Part shown: positions 45,301 through 56,840 of the stretch, piece by piece
Layout of the letters: every line of letters begins with the position of its first letter
Numbering within the stretch: the first letter of the stretch is position 1
Assembly: GCA_013399875.1 (NCBI GenBank)
Contig: VXAZ01000459.1
Span: 124,001 to 188,000, forward strand
Source: Gymnorhina tibicen
Lineage: Eukaryota; Chordata; Aves; Passeriformes; Artamidae
Reading direction: 5' to 3'
DNA: 64,000 bases
Program-made: the position numbers and the translations under genes
Notes under the pieces: model-generated
Databases searched by the model: none
What the model was told of the DNA's origin: nothing
Seen by the model: only the letters and a program-made list of their open reading frames with translations

Positions 45301-48300
45301 ACGGTTACGAGGCACAGCTCTGCAGCTCCTCAAACACTCCCCTTGCAGGCCTGAGATGAGTTGTTACATCACAGCCCTGAGAGCTGTTTGCTGGATGTGC
45401 CCTGAAAGCCCCTTCTGAGCGCTGAGATCCCCCATTTCTGCCTGTTTCCCAGCTGACAGCTCATCAGTGTTTATCATCCAAAGGAATACTGCACAAACCC
45501 CTCGTGGGTTCCCCGGAGATGCTGTCCCACCCGGACTCTGGCTAAGTGAGCAGGCAAATGGCTCTCTAAAGCAAGCACACCACCCTCTTAGGGCAGCTGA
45601 GAACAGGGACAGCTGACCTTGTCTCCACACAAATGCCTTGAGCTTCCTTGGCCAAGAGCCTGGGATTCTACGAGCATCTGGCTAAGTGACAACTTGGTAC
45701 TGACATCCATTACGTAATATTAGATGAAATTTCAACTACCATTGAAAAATTCAACTTGAAAAACCCTCACTGCTTTTCAAGGAGCTGAGGGCAGCACAAT
45801 CAAGCTATTTATTAAGCAGCAAGAAATAAATATGGCTGCTCATTTCAAATGCTGCATTCTCATGACCAAGTTGGAAAAATATCAGCTGCTATAAAAAAAG
45901 ACTTCAGAGAGTTTTAGAGGCCTTGATTATGTTGGAGGTAGAGTGGCATCTCCACTAACAGCTTTAAGAACTGTCTGTGAGGACCAAACAAGCGAGGCAG
46001 TTATTTATTATTAGCTCACTGTCTGGTCCTAGAGGCTACAGGAGGGTGTGAGAGCACAGGGACAGGCAATAAGAACAGGGGCAGACTTGCATGTTGTCAC
46101 CACAGGTCCCATTGAACCAGATCACCTGGTTTCAGCCCCCCTACCACAACCCCACGGTGATACTGGCAGTGAATCCACCCAGGATAGTCTTAATATTTTA
46201 ATGAAGTTGCCCTTAAAGCAGCAGCCCAAAGGAGCTGGAGCTGCAGTGCTCTCCCAGTCCGTGCATTTTGTAGGGCAGAGCGCACAGAAACCACCATTAC
46301 TTTGTCCTTATTTAGGTCAGGTGTTCACTTAGATGTATAAAACAGTGCATCAATTATTTAACCCACTCTGCAGAGAATCCCTCAGGGCTCTGAAGCTGCT
46401 CCCACCAAGGTGTGCACATACCTGGTCTGCTAGCATAAGTACTGTTTTCATCGTAAACCTGCGAGAACAGAAGTTGAAGAGGTCTTCCAGGCTGGGCCCG
46501 AGAAGATCCATGACTAGAACATTGTAGTCCTTTTCTTGACCATACCACCTGCAACAAAGGAAATGATCCAGCATTAGCAGGAAGCCTAATGCAGCCCAGG
46601 ATACCATCAGCGCTCTCGGCTGCAAGGGCTCGTTGCTGACTAATGTTCCACCTTGAAAGCTAACGAGAAATTAATGCTGGTAGTGTCTTATTTTTCCTGG
46701 AAACAAAAGTCTGAGCACAAACCAGAACACACAAGTTGGCAGTTTTCCCTGGAGAGAAAACACTACTACACTTCAACAGCCGAAATACCGAACACCAGAA
46801 CGAAAATGCAACCAAGGCAGCGGTGTCCTTATACTGAGGGGCGTGCACAACACCTGGACTGAAATTCATCTGCAGGACACCTTACGCTCATTGTTCCTGC
46901 ACCATTTCACTTCACACAACCGTCCTGACATGCTTTAGGCTTTGTTTTCAGGTTTGACTTCTCTGCACCAGACCAAAACAGCTCACTCATATATGTCTTA
47001 ATTTATTTCCCAATTTTAAAAATGCCAATCAAGTTCTATTGTCCAATTAAGTCGAATATAAAGACTTTTTATCAGGTGTTCAACATCATAGAGAGCACTT
47101 ATGTGTCAGAAAAGCAGAAGTAGAAATATAACAAAATATTAATTGCAGCTATACTGTGGTAGCCACCCGTAAGTGCCTAAAACATAAATTTTGGGCAAAA
47201 ATAAAGGCTAACAATGCTGCGAGGACAAGCAGAAGTCCTTCCATGGATATTTTCCTTTCCAATCCATGTGTAAAATTTCCATAGCACTGCTTTATTGTAT
47301 CTGCAGCTGGGGGTGGTCTCTCCCCACCTAAGCTGCCTGAGCAGACGTGGAGTCACACCCTGGACTCCTGCACACCTCAGCTGTGAATCTCCACCCTGGA
47401 AAGACAGGGCTGGAATATTTTCCTCTCCGGTCCTTCTGCACATCCCACATAACTACAGTTAAGTGACAGCTATTGGAGAAAAACCACTTTTGAAGCTGAC
47501 ATGACACCTGATTGATCAGAAGGCTGCAATTTTGCCTTTTCTAAGCTCCTGGTCCTTCCACACCAAGGACTTACTGCCAGTAGTCCAGGGAGAATTTCCC
47601 TCAATTTCCCAACAACAATGGCACAGGCAAGGTACCCAAGGATGTACCTCATAAGAAGAGCATGCAGATAAAAAAAAAACCCCTCAAGATTCAGCTAAAG
47701 TAGCAGCTGGGGTTTAAAGATCTGTACAGACACTGTATTTCCACTTTAGGCAATGACTCCAGTACACCAATGCATGGTTGTCTGGAAAACAGTTACCACT
47801 GATAAAGTCAACAAATTCCTTGGTACTCTCAGGATTCCAAGCTTAGCTGGGGTAGTAAAATAAAATGTTTACAAAGCCAGGGAGAAAAGATTCTATATTT
47901 GGATTTGTTTCAGGAACTACTGGCCTGTACCTTCCCACTGTCTGGATTCTAGCAAAAACCATGCCCTTCATCCTGCATTGTTATAAATCTGACAGAAGTT
48001 GTATGTGAGCTATGGCTCACACTCCCTGTTTTACAGATCAGTCTAGGACATTTATTCACTCCCTGCATCAAAATGGGATGCAGAAAATACGTCTTTTGAA
48101 AGCAGTCATTCGAATGAAATGTCAACAGAACAGCTCTATGAACAACTCCAGGGGTCACAGGTGAAAATGAAACATTATGGTCACCTAAAGTAATGAAAAT
48201 TGGAGCAAATGACCTGCCTAGGTATTCTGTGCTATGAAACTTAGGTTCGTTGGGGAAAAAAAAAACTAGAGAGTAATGGGCTGAACTGAAGAATTCTAAG

Positions 48301-51300
48301 GAGTAAATCAAGATCTAGATAAAGTATTATTTTCTTCAAGGGATGAAATTCTAATTGAGATGCTGAGTGTAATTCTTCAGCACCGCAGTGGTTGGTTCAG
48401 AGCCCCAGAGATGCAGTGTAAGGGAAAAGGATCAAAGATCAGCCTTCACTGGAGCTAAGAAAATTTAGTCAAAGCCTCCCAGACAAGGTGAAGCTGATGC
48501 AAAGGAAGCCCACCCTAAAAGGTACATTTTAAAAACCTTTTTGTTCCTCCACAGGGATCTGTCTGCTGAGTAAGTGCAGTAATTCAGGATGATTGCACAA
48601 CCTCGGTTTGGCCTATTTCTATGTATGCACAAGAAAATTCTCATCTCCTGACCACTCTGCGCTGGTGGAAAGCACATCCAATTCCCCGAGACAAAGAAAT
48701 AAGGCAGAACCTCTTAATATTTCATTTTCATGTTTACCTACCTGTAATTCCTCACTGAAGACTGTGACACCTATTCATTTCACTACTGGCAACTGAAGTT
48801 TCTTCCAAGGTATCAGAGCAACTTGTGTTTTATTTACTTTGCTAACGCTCCAAGTAAGTTTTCATTTCCCTTGGAACATTTCCAGGGAAAATGGGATTAA
48901 GAAGTACAGCTTCATCGTGTCCATTCAAGGTGTAGGAGCTGCTACTACTGGCAGCTCTGAATGAAAGAACATTGGAAGTCTTGGCTTTTCTTAGGAAAAC
49001 TTGGATATTAGGATATATAAAAGCTGGTGTCCCAAAAAGAGATCTTCACAAGTTCTAATACTGCATCAGCAGGGAAACTTGGAATTATCTACTAATTCTA
49101 CTTGGAAATATCTATTATCTACTAGGAGGGAATGATCCATATAAAGCCCTGGGCAACTATTAGGAGGCACCAGCATCTCAGAATACAAGTGTGCCCTCAT
49201 GTCTGACAGAGATCCACAGACTTTTGTCAGCACACTTGGAAGTGCTTTCCCTCAAAATCAAGTTGACAAAGCAACACACTTTAAGTAGGGAGAGTTTTGG
49301 AGGGGAGTGAAAAGTGGGAACAAGAGACTTAACTTACTTGAGAGTCACTTCGGGTGGGTAATTACTCTAATTTAGTTACATACAATGTATTATTTCAAGA
49401 AGGGAAGCTAATTTACTAGAAAAAGTTCTCCTAGTCTTTCTCTAATTGATTCCTACTGTGCTTTACATCCTTACCCAAAACATTAACAGGACAGAATCAT
49501 GAGGAGTAAACAGTTCAGTTTACTCTTGAACAGGCAGTGTCACACAAACATCTGACACAGGTGTCACAAACCTACTTGAGCTCCAAGGTGTGCCCAAGCT
49601 CCCAGGCAGGAAAATGCTTCATCACTCTCCCTTCCCTCATCTGTTTAAAGCTACGTATCAAACTACTCCAATTAGTCAGAATACAGCAAACCTCTTCTAT
49701 GAAGCTTTCTATCAGAGCATGGTTAAAGGCTGAGCACGGTGACCTTAATTTCACTTCAGTGACTTGTCTGTGTGAAAGACCAAGAGAGGCCACGTCACCA
49801 AGTTTCCAAATCATGTGGTTTGAGAGTCGAGAGCCTCATCTCTTACCCCAGCATAAACACAAAGCTGAAATTTTCTAACAGCTTGGATTTCAGTATCTGA
49901 GCTCTGTGGGAACATCTAAGTCATGCCACGCAGTGACTTAATAATAAGTGACTTAAATAATAAGTTTCTAAATAATACCCAATAAAGCAGGTATGATGTC
50001 AGGTCACATGACAAGTGGATGTTTACTTGAGCTGACATGGGGGTGGTGTTTTTAATTCTCTTGACTAACCTTGAGACAAGGAAGCGAAGTCTTGATGCAT
50101 ATCTAGGACTTGGTGGCAAATACGGTAGACAGCTCCACCCAAATTTAAAATCCTTTTGCCTTTTCAGAGCTGCATCTTTCAGAAAAATCAATAATGTCTA
50201 TTTCAGCAACTGCTGTGTTTTGTAAATAATGTCAAGGACAAAAGAAATATTTGAGGAAGTGTTTGTTGATTGCTTGGTTTGTTTGGTTTGGATTTTTTAT
50301 TTGTTTTACCTAAGAAAACATTTCATTTGCTTATTATAGTATTTTTTTCACATCTTCCTTTGAAAAGGTCAAACAGAACTAGGCCAACAAGCAGCGAAAA
50401 GAGGGGTGAAGGGCTAACAGAATGCACACACAGGCCATGAAATTCCAGCCCAGTTTCCCACTACTGTGCCACTCACACAATTCCAGTCAATAACCAGCAG
50501 TTTCATTCACTACACTGGCAATTATAGTAATTACAACAAGGTAACAAACCCAGCACAAGTACCAAAAATAAGTGAGAAATAAATAAAAGCATTCAGAAGA
50601 TTCACATTAAAAAAAAAACACCAAACAAACAAATTCAGATCAAAATGAAGGAAATTACTGAATGACAGCTGTAAGTCACTGGTAAAGAAACCCCAAATCC
50701 CAGAATTCTGAAGCCGTGGAGGCAATAAAGGCACCTCACTTTGCCTACAAGCTTACATAAAAAACCAGAACATGAGCTCAGTGTCACCAGAAACTGTTCC
50801 CACCACCAGACAAACCATGACAAGACCATTTTTGTTCCCACTTAATAAAAGCTCTCCTCAACCAACTCCTGCTTTGCCAGGTAACCCATCCTGCACTAAA
50901 GGCTTCTGTCAGCTCCATCCCCGACTATTCCCACAGGTGCCCTGGCAACCTGGAATTACAAACACAACTGCAGGAGGCTGTGCTCTTGTGAGACAAAAAA
51001 CATCTCCTGGTGCCTCACTGCAGGGAGGGACAATGCTTCCAACGCTGCAGTATTTCAACTCAAACCTTTACACTTCCAGAAACGTTTATGCTCCCATTAC
51101 AAAATGGGTGATTTTGACTTCTTTGACATTACATAAACTTCTGCCACTTTCATAAATTATGGTGTGTGACCCTATGATTACTCTGTAGTCCTATGTAATT
51201 AAGTTTCCCAGCACTTGGGTTTTCAAGCAACAAGTGAAAGAGTTCTCGTGACAGAAATGGAGATTGTCAGAAGAACTGAAGCGGATAAAAAAGCTGTTAG

Positions 51301-54300
51301 AACAAAAATGTAAGGTGAAAAAGCAAGCTGGAAAGAACTTGCTAATACAAATAATTACCTGAGATCAACTAATTGGTAAGTTTGGCAAGTCAGCAGGCAC
51401 ATGAGGGTGAATGTGCAAGCCTGGAAGGCCTCATGAGCACCAAGGACTCAGAGATCCTATAGAAACCCAAATGGCACTGATCTGGTGAACACTCTGTACT
51501 CCGTTCCTGCCAGCCCTAAGTCATTTACACAAAACTCTCTGAACTGGGCATTCGTCACACAACGTGACTAAAGAGAAAACAGTGACCTCCCTGGAATTAC
51601 ACAGCTCTGGTATCCCTGAAAACTACCAAGGAATCCTAACCAGGAAAAGTGCAGCACAGAAAAGGTGAAATAACTGGCATCACTGCTGCAAGCCCTGCCA
51701 CCAACTCAGGAAAGGAAACCCAAATCCCAACAAGGGCAGAAAAGAGACTTCAAGGAAGATGGGAAGACTGTGACCTCTGCAATCATGCATTCAAACAGCT
51801 CAGCAAGGCAGTTATGGAGTTATGCAATTATTCTTTCCAGATACAGGAGGATGGGAAGAGGGAAAAGGTTATTAACAAAAATCAGGGGGAAAATACCTGG
51901 CAGTTGACTGCCCGTGGGTACAAGCATTATCCCTAGGCACAGAGGCTCTCTGGCTCTCTCTGTCCAACAACACAATGATGAGCACTGCCCTGCTGGCCTA
52001 GAAAGCTGTGATGTTGCACCTGACTGATTCAGACCCTTCTGCTCCCACGTTCTCCCATGTTCTCAGCACAGACATCTCCTGACAAATAATGACAGTGCAG
52101 ACAAACTGGAAAGTGAATTATGCCTGTAAAAACACACTGAGTCTCACAGACACTGAAGCAACGCATAAAAGAAAGGTAACCCATCAAAGATTCATTTCTA
52201 AATTGACACGTATTTTATATTTCTGCTTTATCTCCCCTGAAACTGGAAAAGCACTCAACTGTTAGCCAGCTAGGAGTAATATAAATGAACTTCACATCAT
52301 ATGGCATGACTGAAATCCTGAAGTGGAATATTTAGCAGATGTCACCTAACGTTAGTTGCCATGGAGAGCATGAATTAGGCCACCCAAGTACTAAATAAAG
52401 AAACAGCCATGAACACCCTACGCTATGGAGTTGGCTCCACTCTATAAATAAAATTCTGTATCACTTTTTGTACAGTTCTGAGAGCAATACACAAAGTATG
52501 CCAGCACAACTCATCCCCTCAGCAAGGAGGGGGTTTCATCTGCCCAGCGTTATGTTGCAAACGTGCAGCTGACTCCCTGTTTTGCTGAGCTGTCTAATAA
52601 ACTACATCAACACCTGGGAGGAAGTCAGGAGCTGAGTATCCCCTGCAAAATCAGGAGTTGCAGTTCAGTGAGAAGGTGAACCATTACCCCACAGTGGAGA
52701 CGGCAAACCTCACCGAGAAATAGAGTATTTTAGTATTATCTCTGCTGATATTTGTTTCAAACAGGAGTAACACTGACCTCAAACTCCAAAAACCGAGTTA
52801 AGGCAGGGAGAAAAAAAATCCAAACTGTGGTCTCCTCTTGGATGCTTTGACAGAGTCCACAAAGACCAATTAAGACAAGAGTTTAGACTGGTGGAAAACC
52901 AGGAAATACATTTCATTTAAAGATATTTATTTTCTTAGTGGAGGAACCATAGGTATGCATTTAAAAGGTTGCCTTCCATTTTATTTAGAGCCACAAGAAG
53001 AGGCTTCTGGTTACCCATCAGACGGTTCTACCCTTCAATATGCAGCACTAAGTAATAACAGAAAGTTAATTAATAGTAGGCTTTACTGATAGAACCTTTT
53101 TTCTTTTTTTTTTGAGGAGGGAGTGGGGTTTCTTGTGGGTTTAGTGTGTGTTTTTTTTTTCTTTTTCTCACGGTGGTTTAGGTTTTTTTGGTGGTTGGCT
53201 GGGGGGTTTTATGCTGCAGGAAGTTACTGAGAAAACAGCTTAAAATGAAAGTGTTTGAGAGGTCTGTTTACAGATTTTTAAGCACTGCTAAAAAAAAAAA
53301 CATTTCAAGTGTTTAAGGCAAATTTGGCTGTGATAACTCTTATTATCAACCTTGCCCACATTGCCCCAACCACATTTTTGCATTATAGGTAGTATTTAAT
53401 GAAGATGTATAAGGGCAGATTCTGTTGTTAATAATTATTCAGCAACATGGCAGTAATCAACCAGAAGCACAAATATTGTAGATAACTTCAATTTTTTTCC
53501 CAGAAAACTCAACTCAGTTGAGAATTTCTCTCTGAATTTCTCAACATCAAAATATTTGCAACTACTACGCTGAATAATTCAGAAATTTAAACTTACAAAT
53601 AGCTGCTCTTCATCAAGGATACAACCAACAGTTGATGAACACCATAAATGGCAACAAAAAAAAAAAAAATCAAGAAAGGCTGTCCCAGGTAATTTGAATA
53701 ATTGCTTTTGTGAATAAAGCTTTAACAGAGTTACACTGTGGACAAACACCCAAACATCAAACACACTCTGCTGCATTCCTCCAAGGCAGAAGCAGGAATT
53801 GGGGAACAAAGGTGGATAGTCCCAACTAATAGGATCAGTGCCCAGTTAACAAGATTACAGCTCAAAAATGCTTTGTCACTGAAAAAGAGAGGAAAAAAAG
53901 CAAAGGGCAGCTGATGAGTGAGAACAATGAGAATAAGCCCAGCAGAATGCTGGGGCCTGGCCATTGTGTCCCTAAAGGCACAGCAGACTGTCACAATGTT
54001 AAGCTTGGCTCAAGAGCCTTTTGGGAAAAATCAAGGTAATAATTAAGCAAAATTTGGACATCAAGAACAAAACACAGCTTAAAAACTTTCTGGGGTATCA
54101 GTGAAGGTTTTGTGAAACTTTAGGGTTAAGTTCAGAAACTTTGCTGCTCTTTCAGGAAACAATAAGCAGCAAAGTTAAAGCTATAAAAGGGTTTTGGATA
54201 TGCAGAGAATAAAATTTCCAATTCATTCATTCCAATCTCATTTTTTGCCATTTTCTGTGCAAACAACATGTTCTACTACACTGGAATTAAGCACCAAGGC

Positions 54301-56805
54301 CCCTTGTTCACCCTCCATGACAGGTGAAGGCTCGCTGTTGACCCCACAGGAACATTAAACTTTTAACTCCAAAACAGATTTTTTGCTCATTGGCTTCTTG
54401 CAATGAGTGAAAAAGTCCATCAAATCCACGTTAAAGGCTGTAAAAAAAGTGCTTGGTTCTGGCTAACTTAAGTGACACTCTAAACATGTGTTCTTGTAAT
54501 TCTAACTTGGCAATCACATCTAAAGGCAGAACTCAGCTTTAGGAGCAGGAGCCCCAGCAAATGAGCAATCCATACCTCATTTATTATCTCAGCTCTGTGA
54601 GTCACAGAACCACAGCAGAGACCACTTGAGTGAGGCAAAGTCACATAATGCAACTTCCAGGAAGTTGATCTTGGCCACTGCATCACGTAAGTAGGTGAAA
54701 AATACAGGAAAAATCCCTCACTCTTAAATGAGAAACACAAATCTTCACGTTGATGCGTCCAGGATGCGCAGCACTGAGATAAAACAGCTGCAGAGTTCAC
54801 TTTATAAAGCACGGCAACAGGGAAAGCTTGGCACGATTCCTTCATTTCCTACCAAATTCTCGTGCTGCTGTTGTTTAAAGGTGTCCCATTACAGGAATTT
54901 TACCAAATGTATTGACTTTCCTTCAGCTTGATTCATCCTTGTGAATACGCCGAGCCAGAACAGCTTATTCCAATGTGACAGCGTGTCATTATAAAACAAT
55001 GGTGGCACATGGATTATCAATGACACATGAAAAGTGACCTAAGTATTGACTTGCATTCAGAGCACCATGGATTCTGCTTCCACTCAACACAGAACATTTT
55101 AATATTTGTCACAAGAACCGTGCCCGGTGCCCTGCTCAGCTGCCTTTTAAAGAAGGTAAACCTAAGAATGCTGGTTTAGGTTTCCTCAAGCATCACCAGA
55201 TCCACACAGCAAGGTAACAACCAACGCCAGCAGCCCAGAGAAACCTCTCCAGGAGCATCTGGCACGTAAAAACAGACTTACAATTAATGCTGCTTCTGAA
55301 AAGAAAAGGAGTATTTCCAAAAAGACATTTTTCTAGAAAAATACTACGAAGATTAACATTGCGAGAACCTGACTGACATTATCCAATAATCACACACCTT
55401 TAGCACAAGGAGCCTATGAATCAATTTGTGGAGTGTTGCCTCATTAATCCACTCTCAGTTTTTTTGTAACCTTGTCTTATTTTTAGGGGGTACAAGAACA
55501 TCAAATACATCAAAAGTTGTAGTTGAAGATAGAGGCAAGCTTCTCAACATGCAAGATTATCATCAGTATTTCCCAGGGTATTTTAACCAAATACAAGAAA
55601 TTAAGCAGAATCTCAGTGGAAAAGCCAAAAATTTGCAACTTGGGCTTCATTACAGCACCACTCACTCATTAACTTTTAAAAAAAAGTAGTTCAAGAATGC
55701 CTGCTTTTCCAGTTCTGTGATGAAACACCTGATATCTGCTTGCTCTGGCTGTTTTCCCAGTTATCCCTGTTTTAGCATGCAACTGTACCGTGAAAGCTTT
55801 CCAAAACACAATTCCTATTCTTTCAGTTGTGAAATAAAGGCAGCCACGTTTGAGAAAAGAAGGAAACTGTAGTCTCAAAGAAAGACTGCATCTGTTTTCA
55901 CATCAGCAACTCTGCTGAAGCTGCAAGTGTTTAATTCAGGTATGTTGATTGTATCCCCTGCGAAAGGCCGGAGTGAATGAGGACAGATGGCCAGGACAAC
56001 ACTGTCTCCTCCAGCTCACATTTAGGATCAGAGCCAGTTGTGTTTGGAGGGGGAAGGAGGAGGGAGCTGTTAACCTCAGAAATGCAGATTTGTACTAGGC
56101 TTTGTTCAAATTAATACAGAATCTTGGCTATGTCATCGTTAGAACTTTAAAACAGACCCTCAGTGTCACTATTGATCCTGTACAAAGTCAGGAAGGGTTA
56201 AATTAAATGGAATCCAGCTTGACACAGAACCTAAACTGGAATAGTTTGTGCAGCTCAGGGAACAAAAATCCTTTATGCCATTGTGCGAAGGGAAAAAATA
56301 CCAACTTTAAAAACAATTATTAACAAAGTTTCAAAAAAAGGAACAACTTGTACAAAGTCTCGCTGGAGAAAACCGAAGTTTCGTGTAACCCTTTGATGCC
56401 CAGATTCGGGAGTTGGGCACTACCCCAGGGCAAAACCTCGATAATCCCATGAGGAATAACCCCTCCACGAGTCCTGCACGAGCGGTTTCCTTCCAGATCA
56501 GGAAATTCTGCAACCCTGCCGAAAGTTTCAGGTGCAACACGAAGCAAGGAGCCGCATGACGAGGAACTGGGAGGGATTAATCCCGTACGGAAAGCCTGGT
56601 GACGCATCTGTTGCGGGCAGCAGAAAGGAGCTGCTGCCATTTCATTCCTGCTCCAGGTTCTCCGCAGTCTCAAGGCTGGCGGCTCGTAACTAGGAAAGGA
56701 AAAAAGGCACAAGCCCGAGCACGTCCCTTGTCCCACCAGGAGAAGGGGGAGGGTTAATCACGTCCAGCCGCCATTTTCTGAGCGGAGCAGGAAGACATGT
56801 TGGAA

Positions 56806-56840
<35 letters not shown>
